Assembly: GCA_013153345.1 (NCBI GenBank)
Contig: JAADEQ010000105.1
Coordinates: 1 to 14,855, forward strand
Direction: 5' to 3'
DNA length: 14,855 nucleotides
DNA from: Campylobacterota bacterium
GTDB taxonomy: Bacteria; Campylobacterota; Campylobacteria; Campylobacterales; Sulfurovaceae
Shown here: piece after piece, positions 1 through 7,408 of the stretch
How the letters are laid out: the number at the start of each line of letters is the position of its first letter
Numbering within the stretch: position 1 is the stretch's first letter
Made by a program: the position numbers and the translations under genes
The notes under the pieces: generated by a model
What the model was told of the DNA's origin: nothing
The model's input: the letters and a program-made list of their open reading frames with translations, nothing else
Databases searched by the model: none

Positions 1-88
1 GAATCCTGTTCCTGAGTGGTTAAATGATAAGAATATAAGAGCAGAAGATATTGTCTATAAAGGTGACTTGAAGAAAAAAGATATATAA
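1..88 (+). CDS. 3' end of an unidentified gene (partial)
   Basis: An open frame enters from the left edge (codons begin at base 2) and ends at TAA 86-88. The visible 28 residues read NPVPEWLNDKNIRAEDIVYK followed by GDLKKKDI. This is a hydrophilic, lysine-rich C-terminus with no membrane segment and no motif I recognise. It stops 7 bases before the next start codon on the same strand, so the two may be co-transcribed. Too little remains to assign a family. Confidence 0.55.
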   Translation, partial: NPVPEWLNDKNIRAEDIVYKGDLKKKDI

Positions 89-89
89 T
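84..89 (+). promoter_or_regulatory. Candidate -10 box placing the transcript start on the perM ATG
   Basis: TATAAT at 84-89 matches the sigma70 -10 consensus exactly and overlaps the stop codon of the upstream gene. With standard spacing (hexamer at -12 to -7) the predicted +1 is base 96, the A of the perM ATG. No Shine-Dalgarno sequence is visible before that ATG. No clear -35 box is visible, and the sequence is AT-rich, so a chance match is possible. Confidence 0.35.
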
Positions 90-95
90 TTCTAG

Positions 96-1112
96 ATGGA
101 TATATTTAAATTTTGGATTGGATTAGCTGCTTTTATAATTATAGTAGCAGGTATAAAGCTTGCTACTACTTTGTTAGTTCCTATCTTACTATCAATATTT
201 ATTGCTAGTGTTGCTGCACCTTTAGTCTCATGGTTGGAAGAGATAGGCTTTAATAGAGCTATAGCCTTTTTGGTAGTTTTATTGATTGTGGTATTAATCT
301 TATCGGGCTTTGGATATATTATCTTATCCTCTGCTGATGAGTTTGTAAATAATATTCCTCTTTATACTCAGCGAATTGATATTTTGTTAGAGTCACTAAA
401 AAATGTTTTGAAAGATTTTGGAATCAATTTGGATATAAAAGAGATTAAAACGCTTTTGGATTTGGAGAATATTTTAGGAGTATTAGGGGAGCTCTTAAAG
501 GCATTGAGTAAAATCCTCTCTAAATCACTGCTTATATTTTTAGGAGTTATGTTTATATTGGTAGATATTCCAAATCTAAAGGCCAAATTAAGAGTTATTA
601 CCCAAAATAAAGACTCCTCAAATAACCCTTTTGAGACCTTTTCTTATAAGGTAAATAAGTATCTCTTTTTAAAGACTCTAATTAGTTTAGCTACTGGTCT
701 ATCAATAGGGATAGGGTTGTATTTTTTGGGTGTAGATTTTGCTCCTTTATTGGGATTGATTGCATTTTTGCTAAACTATATTCCAGCAATTGGCTCTATT
801 ATTGCAGCAATTCCAGCTATTATTGTCTCATTGGCTGGAGCTGACCCAATGGTTACGATATGGGTTATTGTTCTTTATTTAGCTGTTAATATGCTCTTTG
901 GAAATATATTAGAGCCAAAAGTTATGGGAGATGGATTAGGGCTATCAGTATTGGTTGTATTTTTATCACTTCTATTTTGGGGTTGGGTATTTGGAGCAGT
1001 TGGAATGTTTTTAGCTGTTCCTCTTACAATGACTATTAAGCTTGCGCTTGAGCAACATCCAAAGACAAAACTATTTGCTTTTATGTTGGGTAGTTATAAG
1101 AGTAAAAAATGA
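96..1112 (+). CDS. AI-2E family transporter (PerM/YdiK type membrane protein)
   Basis: Polytopic inner-membrane protein of 338 residues, within the usual size range for the AI-2E/PerM exporter family. Family members have been linked to autoinducer-2 export, Na+/H+ exchange or unknown small molecules, so the substrate here is not predictable. Visible landmarks are N-terminal paired membrane segments (about 5-45 and 54-78), a soluble amphipathic stretch (about 80-140), a segment at about 143-157, then a hydrophobic C-terminal half. That half carries the family signatures LLNYIPAIGSIIAAIP (225-240), NILEPKVMG (270-278) and the GxxFGAVGMFLAVPL-like end around 296-310. The ATG at 96 fits the N-terminal helix but lacks a ribosome binding site; the mRNA may be leaderless or coupled to the preceding gene. 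It converges on tRNA-Phe, 24 bases away. Family assignment is firm; function is not. Confidence 0.88.
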   Translation: MDIFKFWIGLAAFIIIVAGIKLATTLLVPILLSIFIASVAAPLVSWLEEIGFNRAIAFLVVLLIVVLILSGFGYIILSSADEFVNNIPLYTQRIDILLESLKNVLKDFGINLDIKEIKTLLDLENILGVLGELLKALSKILSKSLLIFLGVMFILVDIPNLKAKLRVITQNKDSSNNPFETFSYKVNKYLFLKTLISLATGLSIGIGLYFLGVDFAPLLGLIAFLLNYIPAIGSIIAAIPAIIVSLAGADPMVTIWVIVLYLAVNMLFGNILEPKVMGDGLGLSVLVVFLSLLFWGWVFGAVGMFLAVPLTMTIKLALEQHPKTKLFAFMLGSYKSKK

Positions 1113-1136
1113 CTCGTTGATTGAACTAAAAAGAAG

Positions 1137-1212
1137 TGGTGGCCCGGGACGGAATCGAACCGCCGACACAGGGATTTTCAGTCCCTTGCTCTACCGACTG
1201 AGCTACCGTGCC
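1137..1212 (-). tRNA. tRNA-Phe (GAA)
   Basis: A 76-nt cloverleaf on the minus strand with encoded CCA (1137-1139). The anticodon stem AGGGA/TCCCT closes the loop CTGAAAA with anticodon GAA at 1177-1179. The T-loop TTCGATT is closed by GGCGG/CCGTC. The acceptor stem is GGCACGG against CCGGGCC: six of seven pairs form, but position 4 (A, base 1209) faces position 69 (G, base 1144). Most bacterial tRNA-Phe genes have a fully paired stem here, so this base is unusual (see findings). The identity is otherwise unambiguous. Confidence 0.95.
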
Positions 1213-1229
1213 ATTTTTGAAGCGATGAA

Positions 1230-1251
1230 ATTTTATCTAAATAAACTTAAA
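1230..1251 (-). promoter_or_regulatory. Putative tRNA-Phe promoter
   Basis: On the minus strand, TAAAAT (1230-1235) serves as a -10 box about 18 bases upstream of the mature tRNA 5' end, implying a leader of about 11 nt. Ten bases further upstream is TTTAAG (1246-1251), the same box seen upstream of the tRNA-Thr/Tyr/Gly and tuf promoters. The region after the -10 (TTCATCGC) is less GC-rich than at the other two. Confidence 0.45.
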
Positions 1252-1262
1252 ATAAAATTAAA

Positions 1263-2495
1263 CTACAAATTTTTTATGAAATTTTTAAAGCTATCTCCTC
1301 GATGGGCATATGATTTAAACTGGTCTAGGCTTGAGGCAGCAGGGGAGAGTAGTGCAATTGTATCTTGGGTATGGAGTTTATCTATTTTTTTTAGAGCCTC
1401 TTCTAAAATATTGGCTTTATAACACTCTATACTATTTTTTTCACTTAGCCTTTTTATTTTGGAGGCATTAGAGCCGATTGCAAATATTTTTAGATTATAG
1501 TTTTTAAGCTCATTAAAAAAGTCATTTAAATCCACTCCTTTATCATCCCCTCCCAAAATTAATAGAATCTCTTTATCTTTAAATATCTCAACTGCTTTTA
1601 GGGTTGCATCGATATTTGTAGCTTTTGAGTCATTAATCCATACTCTATTAAATCTATCAATAATCTTTTCTTGGCGATGAGCATCTAATTTAAAGCTATT
1701 GATTAAATTGTAATCTACTTCATCAAAGAGAGCTTTAGTAACTGCTAAAGATAGCATTGCATCTAATAAAAATGCTCCTTGAAAATCTATTTTTGAAGGC
1801 TCTATATTGAAAAACTCTTTTATATCTTCAATATTTTCATACTCAACTATCCAAGCATCACTTTTTGGAAGAGGTAACCCTTTTGGAATAAGAGCCAGTT
1901 CTCCCTCTTCCATAAGCTCTAGAGGGCGTAGTTTATCTTTTATATACTCTTTTGTAGAGCCGTGCCAGCTTATATGGTCAGGAGTGATTGGAAGAAGAAG
2001 ATATATATTTGGCTTTGCATATTTGGTGTGGTGGAGAGTAAAAGAGCTAGTCTCTAAAACCCAAATAGGAGCTTTGGGGTTTAGATTTGCTAGAGGTGTT
2101 CCAATATTTCCTCCACTAACTGCACCTTTGCTTTTTAGAAGGTGGGTTAACATTTGAGTTGTGGTGGTTTTGCCATTTGTTCCACTAATCCAGATGGAAA
2201 AGGGTGGATTTGGAAGTGCTAGTGGTGAGTTTGGAGCTAAAAAGAGGTCATACTCACTAAATAGATTATTAGCCTTTTTAATTAGGGGATGGTTTGGAGG
2301 AATAGATGGAGTTGGAACCTCTATTTCAAAATTGCTACTTTCAAACTCAGTTGATGGGTAGATTATATTATTATTTGAATCAGTAGTTGTTGTGGTGGTA
2401 TTATCATCAAAAAAGATGCATCCTCCTCCCAAATAGGATGCTATTGCCTTAGTTGTCTTTCCATATCCAAATAGGGCTAATTTATCTTTTTGCAT
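1263..2495 (-). CDS. murD: UDP-N-acetylmuramoyl-L-alanine--D-glutamate ligase
   Basis: Cytoplasmic Mur ligase that adds D-glutamate to UDP-MurNAc-L-Ala using ATP. It has 410 residues, a little shorter than the E. coli enzyme. Domain order: N-terminal substrate domain (1-95), ATPase domain with P-loop GTNGKTTTT (105-113), and C-terminal ligase domain with NDSKATN (288-294) and a LSPAASSLDQFKSYAHRGD block (383-401). K188 in YIKDKLRP is the likely counterpart of the carbamylated lysine. The ATG shares its A with the mraY stop (TAATG at the junction), which indicates translational coupling and fixes the start. An odd run of six threonines (33-38) followed by DSNNN lies in the N-terminal domain. 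The gene ends 51 bases before tRNA-Phe on the same strand. Confidence 0.95.
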   Translation of the reverse strand: MQKDKLALFGYGKTTKAIASYLGGGCIFFDDNTTTTTTDSNNNIIYPSTEFESSNFEIEVPTPSIPPNHPLIKKANNLFSEYDLFLAPNSPLALPNPPFSIWISGTNGKTTTTQMLTHLLKSKGAVSGGNIGTPLANLNPKAPIWVLETSSFTLHHTKYAKPNIYLLLPITPDHISWHGSTKEYIKDKLRPLELMEEGELALIPKGLPLPKSDAWIVEYENIEDIKEFFNIEPSKIDFQGAFLLDAMLSLAVTKALFDEVDYNLINSFKLDAHRQEKIIDRFNRVWINDSKATNIDATLKAVEIFKDKEILLILGGDDKGVDLNDFFNELKNYNLKIFAIGSNASKIKRLSEKNSIECYKANILEEALKKIDKLHTQDTIALLSPAASSLDQFKSYAHRGDSFKNFIKNL

Positions 2496-3556
2496 TATCT
2501 AATCTTTAGAGTAATTAGTGCTACTAGATTTGCTAATAGGGCAATCATCCAAAATCTAACAATAATTTTATTTTCAGGCCAGTTTTTCATCTCAAAATGG
2601 TGATGAATTGGAGCCATTAGAAAGATTCTTTTATGTCTTAGTTTATAGCTTCCAACTTGTAGCATTACTGATAGAGTCTCAATTACAAAGATAATTCCAA
2701 TTAGAATTAGTAAAACTTCACTCTTTGCTAAGATTGCTAAATATCCCAAAAATGCTCCAATACTTAAGGAGCCAGTATCTCCCATAAAAATCTCTGCAGG
2801 ATAGCTATTATACCAAAGAAAGGCAAATAATCCTCCAGCTAAAGCTGCTGCAATAATTACTACCTCTCCTACTCCTTTGATATTTGGAAGGAGAAGATAT
2901 TTAGAAAATATTGCATGCCCTATTATATATACAATTACCCCTAGGGTAGTTAGAGCAATAATAGTTGGCACAGTTGCTAATCCATCAAGCCCATCTGTTA
3001 AGTTAACTGCATTACTAGAGGCAATCATTACCAATACCCAAAAAGGAATTGCAAATACTCCCATATCAAAGAGAGGATTTTTGATAAAAGGTAGATAGAA
3101 AGTGGTAGGAAAATCTGGGGCTAGATATAAAAGTAGGGCTACAATAAAAGATATTAGTATCAAAAGCCCCATTTTCCCTTTTGCACTTAATCCTTTAAGG
3201 TTATCTCCACTCAATACTTTTCCAAGGTCATCTTTTAATCCTACAAGTGCAAATCCAATAAGAGTGATAAATGCTCCAATAACATATATGTTATCAAGCT
3301 GCACCGTTAAAAGAGATGCTACTATTGTGGAGAAGATAAATATTGCTCCTCCCATTGTTGGGGTATTTTTTTTATCTTGATGGTTTGGAACATATTTATT
3401 AATTGGCTGTTTTGTCTTTTTTGACCTAGCCCATACTATATATTTTGGAATAAGATACATTGTTAAACAAAAGCTAACAAAAAATGCAATAGCTGCACGT
3501 ACTGTTATATATTGAAATAGGTTTATCCCAAAAAATTCATACAGATAGTATACCAT
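2495..3556 (-). CDS. mraY: Phospho-N-acetylmuramoyl-pentapeptide transferase
   Basis: Integral membrane enzyme that transfers phospho-MurNAc-pentapeptide from the UDP precursor to undecaprenyl phosphate, giving lipid I. It has 353 residues, the usual length, with about ten hydrophobic helices. Conserved elements are the PTMGG loop (66-70), the Asp pair D109-D110, NLTDGLDG (185-192) with D188 and D191, [10 protein letters not shown] (259-268) and the MAPIHHHFE motif (314-322). MurD acts earlier in the same precursor pathway, and the one-base overlap with murD indicates an operon led by mraY. The start at 3556 is 82 bases from the divergent gpmI and has no strong Shine-Dalgarno sequence. Confidence 0.96.
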   Translation of the reverse strand: MVYYLYEFFGINLFQYITVRAAIAFFVSFCLTMYLIPKYIVWARSKKTKQPINKYVPNHQDKKNTPTMGGAIFIFSTIVASLLTVQLDNIYVIGAFITLIGFALVGLKDDLGKVLSGDNLKGLSAKGKMGLLILISFIVALLLYLAPDFPTTFYLPFIKNPLFDMGVFAIPFWVLVMIASSNAVNLTDGLDGLATVPTIIALTTLGVIVYIIGHAIFSKYLLLPNIKGVGEVVIIAAALAGGLFAFLWYNSYPAEIFMGDTGSLSIGAFLGYLAILAKSEVLLILIGIIFVIETLSVMLQVGSYKLRHKRIFLMAPIHHHFEMKNWPENKIIVRFWMIALLANLVALITLKIR

Positions 3557-3582
3557 TTACCAAACTTTCAACTTTTTATGAT

Positions 3583-3588
3583 ATTTTA
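3583..3588 (-). promoter_or_regulatory. Putative mraY -10 box
   Basis: TAAAAT on the minus strand in the 82-bp divergent spacer between mraY and gpmI, implying a leader of about 20 nt. A T-run lies just upstream of it (A-run at 3591-3598 on the plus strand), a feature common in Campylobacterota promoters, which often lack a defined -35. Read by eye. Confidence 0.35.
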
Positions 3589-3610
3589 CTAAAAAAAATT
3601 TAAGTTACTA

Positions 3611-3616
3611 TCTAAT
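3611..3616 (+). promoter_or_regulatory. Putative gpmI -10 box
   Basis: TCTAAT (five of six matches to TATAAT) sits 22 bases before the gpmI ATG, with the ribosome binding site AAAGGAAAG (3624-3632) between them. No -35 is clear. It is the best candidate in the short divergent spacer but is weak. Confidence 0.3.
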
Positions 3617-3638
3617 TATTTCAAAAGGAAAGAAAGTT

Positions 3639-5123
3639 ATGGCTAAAAAAGCGATTTTAATTATAACAGATGGGATTGGTTATAAGCCAAACTCAAAAGC
3701 AAATGCATTTGAAGCTGCTAAAAAACCTACATATGATTATCTTTTTAAAAATGTGCCTTGGACTTTGATTTCAACTTATGGGAATAGTGTTGGCCTTCCA
3801 GAGGGTCAGATGGGAAATAGTGAGGTTGGTCATATGAGTATTGGGAGTGGAAGGGTTTTATATCAAGATTTAGTTAAAATCTCTTTGGCCCTAAAAGATG
3901 GCTCTTTGGCAAAGAGCAAAGATTTAGGAGAGTTTTTTAGTAAATCTAATGATATTCATATTGTTGGTTTGGTTAGTGATGGAGGGGTTCACTCCCATAT
4001 TGAGCATATTATTGGGTTGGCAAAGATAGCTAAAGCGAATGGAAAGAGGGTTTGGATTCATGTAATTACTGATGGAAGAGATGTCTCTCCAACCTCTAGC
4101 TTGAGTTATATTAAGCAGTTAAAAGAGATTGTAGATAGTGATATAAAAATCGCTTCAGTTGCTGGAAGATACTATACAATGGATAGGGATAATAGATGGG
4201 AGAGGGTTAAGAGAGGTTATGATGCTATGGTTTTTGCAACTCCAAAGAGCTCTTTGGATATTGAGGAGTATATAGAGCAAAGTTATAAAAAAGATATTAC
4301 AGATGAGTTTATTGAACCCGTGGCATTTGAGGGGTATGAGGGGATGAAGGATAAAGATGGAGTTATAATGGCTAACTTTAGAAGTGATAGAATGAGAGAG
4401 ATTGTTACAGCATTAGGAGAGAGAGAGTTTGATAAGTTTGATAGAAAAGATATTAAGTTAAATATTATTACTATGACTCAATATGATAAGAGCTTTGATT
4501 ATCCAATTTTATTTCCAAAAGAGCCCCCTTCTAATACATTAGCAGAGGTAATTAGTAGAAATAATCTCTCTCAGCTCCATACTGCAGAGACTGAGAAGTA
4601 TGCTCATGTTACATTCTTCTTTAATGGAGGGATTGAGGAGCCTTATGAGAATGAGAGTAGGGTATTGATTAATAGTCCTAAGGTTGAGACTTATGATATG
4701 CAGCCTCAAATGTCAGCTCCTGAGGTTGGAGATGCAGTAGTAGAGGGGATAGAGAGTGGATATGATTTTATTGTGGTAAACTTTGCAAATGGAGATATGG
4801 TTGGTCATACTGGTAATTATGAGGCGGCTATAAAAGCAGTTGAAGCGGTTGATAAGGAGATTGGAAAGATTTTAGAGGCTGCAAAAGGTAAAGATTATAA
4901 TATTGTAATTACCTCAGACCATGGAAATTGTGAAGAGATGGTTGATAGTAATGGGGAACCTCATACTCAACATACAATTGGAGATGTCTTTACATTTGTT
5001 ATCTCTCCTAAGGTTAAGGAGTTAAAAGAGGGGGGGAGATTGAGCAATATTGCGCCAACAATTTTGGAGTTAATGGAGCTTGAGGTTCCAAAAGAGATGG
5101 ATGAGAGTTTAATTAAAGCATAA
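3639..5123 (+). CDS. gpmI: 2,3-bisphosphoglycerate-independent phosphoglycerate mutase
   Basis: Cytoplasmic, Mn-dependent glycolytic/gluconeogenic enzyme that interconverts 3- and 2-phosphoglycerate through a phosphoserine intermediate. It has 494 residues, slightly shorter than the ~510 typical of the family. The alkaline-phosphatase-like metal site is visible: D11 in ITDGIG, the phosphorylated S61 in GNSEVGH, and the C-terminal TSDHGNCE and PHTQHT metal motifs. The middle domain contains HIEHI and TDGRD. The ribosome binding site AAAGGA precedes the ATG. fabG follows 11 bases later on the same strand, so they probably share a transcript, although the two enzymes work in different pathways. 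Confidence 0.96.
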   Translation: MAKKAILIITDGIGYKPNSKANAFEAAKKPTYDYLFKNVPWTLISTYGNSVGLPEGQMGNSEVGHMSIGSGRVLYQDLVKISLALKDGSLAKSKDLGEFFSKSNDIHIVGLVSDGGVHSHIEHIIGLAKIAKANGKRVWIHVITDGRDVSPTSSLSYIKQLKEIVDSDIKIASVAGRYYTMDRDNRWERVKRGYDAMVFATPKSSLDIEEYIEQSYKKDITDEFIEPVAFEGYEGMKDKDGVIMANFRSDRMREIVTALGEREFDKFDRKDIKLNIITMTQYDKSFDYPILFPKEPPSNTLAEVISRNNLSQLHTAETEKYAHVTFFFNGGIEEPYENESRVLINSPKVETYDMQPQMSAPEVGDAVVEGIESGYDFIVVNFANGDMVGHTGNYEAAIKAVEAVDKEIGKILEAAKGKDYNIVITSDHGNCEEMVDSNGEPHTQHTIGDVFTFVISPKVKELKEGGRLSNIAPTILELMELEVPKEMDESLIKA

Positions 5124-5134
5124 AAGGAGAAAGA

Positions 5135-5878
5135 ATGAAATTTAGTGGAAAGAATGTTTTAGTAACTGGAGCTAGTAGAGGAATTGGAGCAGAGATTGCA
5201 AAGGTTTTAGCCGATTTTGGATTGAAGGTGTGGATTAACTATAGAAGTAGTGATGAGGAGGCAAAGAGGGTTGAAGAGGAGATTAGACAAAAGGGAAAAG
5301 AGGCAAGAGTTATTAAGTTTGATGTTAGTGATGAAGAGGCATTTGTTGAGGCAGTAAAAGAGATACTAAAAGAGGATGGAGAGCTTAGCTATTTGGTAAA
5401 TAATGCAGGAATTACTAAAGATAAGCTTGCAATTAGAATGAAGGCTGATGAGTTTATGGAGGTTATTGAGGCTAATTTAAAATCTAGCTTTATTGGATGT
5501 AGAGAGGCTTTAAAAGCAATGAGTAAAAAGAGGTTTGGAAGTGTGGTAAATATTGCAAGTATTGTGGCAGAGAGTGGAAATGCTGGACAGACAAACTATA
5601 GTGCAAGTAAAGGTGGAATGGTTGCGATGACTAAATCATTTGCTAAAGAGGGAGCAGCAAGAGGGGTTAGATTTAATGCTATAACTCCTGGATTTATTGC
5701 AACTGATATGACTGATGTATTAAAAGATGAGATTAAGGAGAGTTTTATTAAAAATATTCCTCTTGGAAGATTTGGAGAGCCAAAAGAGGTTGCAGATGCA
5801 GTTGCTTTTTTATTAAGTGACCACTCAAGCTATATTACTGGTGAGACTCTAAAGGTTAATGGAGGGATGTATATGTAG
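5135..5878 (+). CDS. fabG: 3-oxoacyl-[acyl-carrier-protein] reductase
   Basis: Cytoplasmic NADPH-dependent short-chain dehydrogenase that reduces 3-oxoacyl-ACP in fatty acid elongation. It has 247 residues, the standard length. The Rossmann nucleotide-binding motif TGASRGIG is at 11-18, NNAG at 89-92, the catalytic triad S142 and Y155-x3-K159 (YSASK), followed by NAITPGFIATDMT. The strong ribosome binding site AAAGGAG lies 8 bases before the ATG, just after gpmI. In many bacteria acpP follows fabG; here the next gene is a convergent arsC instead. Another SDR specificity cannot be excluded, but the alignment to FabG is close throughout. Confidence 0.92.
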   Translation: MKFSGKNVLVTGASRGIGAEIAKVLADFGLKVWINYRSSDEEAKRVEEEIRQKGKEARVIKFDVSDEEAFVEAVKEILKEDGELSYLVNNAGITKDKLAIRMKADEFMEVIEANLKSSFIGCREALKAMSKKRFGSVVNIASIVAESGNAGQTNYSASKGGMVAMTKSFAKEGAARGVRFNAITPGFIATDMTDVLKDEIKESFIKNIPLGRFGEPKEVADAVAFLLSDHSSYITGETLKVNGGMYM

Positions 5879-5906
5879 AGCTTATGGCTCTACGCTAGCT
5901 CTTTTT
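5876..5906 (+). terminator. Hairpin shared by the fabG and arsC stop codons
   Basis: TAGAGC (5876-5881) and GCTCTA (5887-5892) form a perfect six-base-pair hairpin with a five-base loop. Its two ends are the TAG stop of fabG and, on the other strand, the TAG stop of arsC. A second possible stem pairs AGAGCT (5877-5882) with AGCTCT (5897-5902), running directly into a T-run (5902-5906), which would be a rho-independent terminator for gpmI-fabG. No T-run follows on the minus strand. Confidence 0.5.
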
Positions 5907-6288
5907 CTATTATAGGTAGAAGTTTATTTTTTATCTCATTAAATGTCTTAATAAACTCATTATAATCTTTCCCATCTGGGTCTTTAAATGGGATATGGAT
6001 ATGTTTAATTGGCTTTGGAAATGATGGGCAGTTTTTATTGGCATTATCACATACACTTACTACCAAATCAAAATCTTCATCAATAACCTCTTTTATATCT
6101 TTGGAGTAGTATCTATTATCCCAACACCCTTTTTCAATTAATATCTTTTTTGCATTTGGATTTACCTCTTTTTTGGCATCTACACCGCTGCTTTTTGCCT
6201 CTATATTGGGAAGATATCTATTAATTAGAGCTTCAGCTATTATACTTCTGCAACTATTGCCTGTGCAAAGGATTAAAACTCTTTTCAT
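5890..6288 (-). CDS. arsC: Thioredoxin-coupled arsenate reductase (LMW-PTP fold)
   Basis: Cytoplasmic protein of 132 residues that probably reduces arsenate to arsenite using a cysteine relay and thioredoxin. The P-loop is CTGNSCRS (8-15), with nucleophile C8 and R14. The relay cysteines C80 and C87 in VCDNANKNCPSFP have exactly the spacing of C10/C82/C89 in the staphylococcal pI258 enzyme. The DP pair with general acid D103 (PFKDPDG) is also present. These three cysteines separate it from ordinary low-molecular-weight tyrosine phosphatases. No arsR, arsB, acr3 or arsM is in this window, so it stands alone. It shares a divergent promoter region with the metallopeptidase gene and converges on fabG. 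Confidence 0.87.
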   Translation of the reverse strand: MKRVLILCTGNSCRSIIAEALINRYLPNIEAKSSGVDAKKEVNPNAKKILIEKGCWDNRYYSKDIKEVIDEDFDLVVSVCDNANKNCPSFPKPIKHIHIPFKDPDGKDYNEFIKTFNEIKNKLLPIIEKELA

Positions 6289-6306
6289 TTGCTACCTTTT
6301 TTATAA

Positions 6307-6333
6307 ATATTATACATAATTTTTGTATAATAT
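6307..6333. promoter_or_regulatory. 27-bp dyad containing both divergent -10 boxes (arsC / ypfJ)
   Basis: ATATTATACA (6307-6316) and TGTATAATAT (6324-6333) are perfect 10-base inverted arms around a 7-base AT spacer. The right arm carries TATAAT (6326-6331) facing the metallopeptidase gene. The left arm carries TATAAT on the minus strand (6309-6314) facing arsC. One protein bound here would cover both promoters; alternatively the dyad simply arises from two back-to-back -10 boxes with flanking similarity. Confidence 0.5.
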
Positions 6334-6354
6334 CAGAAAAACTAAGGGTTTAAG

Positions 6355-7248
6355 ATGAGATTGGATAATGAAAAAGAGAGCTCATATGTAGAGGATAGAA
6401 GGGATAGAGGAATAAGTGGTGGCGGTTTTGGAGGGTTTATTAGTGGGGCTGGAAATATTGGAAGATTAATAATGTTATGGCCTATTATTAAACCTCTTCT
6501 TAGAACCAAGTTTGGGTGGATAATAATAGCTATTGGAGCACTTTTATATTTTGGTAACCCTTTGGGATTTTTTAGTGGAGATGTTAAGAGTGGTGGTGCT
6601 AAGGCTAGTGATGAACAAAAGGTATTTATTAGTAAAGTATTAAAGACCACAGAAGATGTTTGGGAGAGGCTTTTGCCTAAATATGGAATTAGGTATAAAA
6701 AGCCCTATTTAGTGTTGTTTAGGGGACAAACTACTAGTGGGTGTGGATTTGCAAGTGCTCAAACAGGGCCTTTCTACTGCCCAGCAGACCAAAAAATCTA
6801 TTTAGATTTAAGCTTTTTTGATGAGTTAGAAAGAGAGTTTGGTGCTAAGGGTGATTTTGCAAAGGCTTATGTGTTAGCTCATGAGGTTGGCCACCATATC
6901 CAAAACTTAATGGGGATTTTGGATAAAATTCACTATTTGCAAGAGCAAGCACTGCGTAGAGGAAATAAGACTCAAGCTAACCATCTTCAAATTCCAGTAG
7001 AGCTTCAAGCAGATTGTTTGGCAGGAGTTTGGTCTCACTATGTAAAAAAATATTTAGAGCCTGGAGATATTGAAGAGGCGATGAATGCAGCAGCTCAAAT
7101 TGGAGATGATATGATTCAAAAGCGCTCCCAAGGATATGTTGTACCAGATAGCTTTACTCATGGAACCTCTAAACAAAGAGTTTATTGGTTTTTAAGGGGA
7201 TATAAGAGTGGAGATATAAGGTCATGTGATACCTTTAAGGAGCTATAG
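6355..7248 (+). CDS. ypfJ: YpfJ-family neutral zinc metallopeptidase, membrane-anchored
   Basis: Protein of 297 residues matching the YpfJ / putative neutral zinc metallopeptidase family; the physiological substrate is unknown. The N-terminus begins with the family-like MRLDNEKESSYVEDRRD stretch and a Gly-rich linker (22-35). One or two hydrophobic segments follow (about 37-49 and 54-72), anchoring the catalytic domain outside the cytoplasm. The active site is HEVGHH (176-181), with E177 as catalytic base. E217 in VELQADCLAGVW is the likely third zinc ligand. TSGCGFASAQTGPFYCPAD (127-145) is a conserved pre-active-site block with two cysteines. The ATG is 23 bases after the TATAAT box in the divergent dyad, and a recognisable Shine-Dalgarno is weak (TAAGGG). 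Confidence 0.87.
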   Translation: MRLDNEKESSYVEDRRDRGISGGGFGGFISGAGNIGRLIMLWPIIKPLLRTKFGWIIIAIGALLYFGNPLGFFSGDVKSGGAKASDEQKVFISKVLKTTEDVWERLLPKYGIRYKKPYLVLFRGQTTSGCGFASAQTGPFYCPADQKIYLDLSFFDELEREFGAKGDFAKAYVLAHEVGHHIQNLMGILDKIHYLQEQALRRGNKTQANHLQIPVELQADCLAGVWSHYVKKYLEPGDIEEAMNAAAQIGDDMIQKRSQGYVVPDSFTHGTSKQRVYWFLRGYKSGDIRSCDTFKEL

Positions 7249-7258
7249 ACTCCTTTTT
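7237..7258 (+). terminator. Rho-independent terminator of the metallopeptidase gene
   Basis: AAGGAG (7237-7242) pairs with CTCCTT (7250-7255) around a seven-base loop and is followed by T residues (7254-7258). The stem begins inside the last codons and the stop codon lies in the loop. Confidence 0.7.
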
Positions 7259-7327
7259 CTTCTATTCTATTTCTATCTTCTACTAGAATTTCTATTTTGC
7301 AAAGTTCTTTATAAATATATTTTATTT

Positions 7328-7354
7328 TGAAATATATATTCTAGAAATATTTCA
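7328..7354. promoter_or_regulatory. Inverted repeat upstream of the four-helix membrane protein
   Basis: TGAAATAT (7328-7335) and ATATTTCA (7347-7354) are perfect inverted arms separated by 11 bases; the spacer itself contains the palindrome TTCTAGAA (7339-7346). It lies upstream of a weak -10-like TAAGAT (7377-7382), about where an activator would bind. The regulator is unknown and the region is very AT-rich, so chance is a real alternative. Confidence 0.35.
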
Positions 7355-7408
7355 CATATGGTTTACTCTTTTTAGATAAGATATTTTATTTTAGCTAAAG
7401 GAGCGAAG

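Noticed and set aside
1807..2361. Plus-strand open frames inside the murD region
   Set aside because: They are antisense to a clearly conserved murD frame, have no family motifs and lack good ribosome binding sites.
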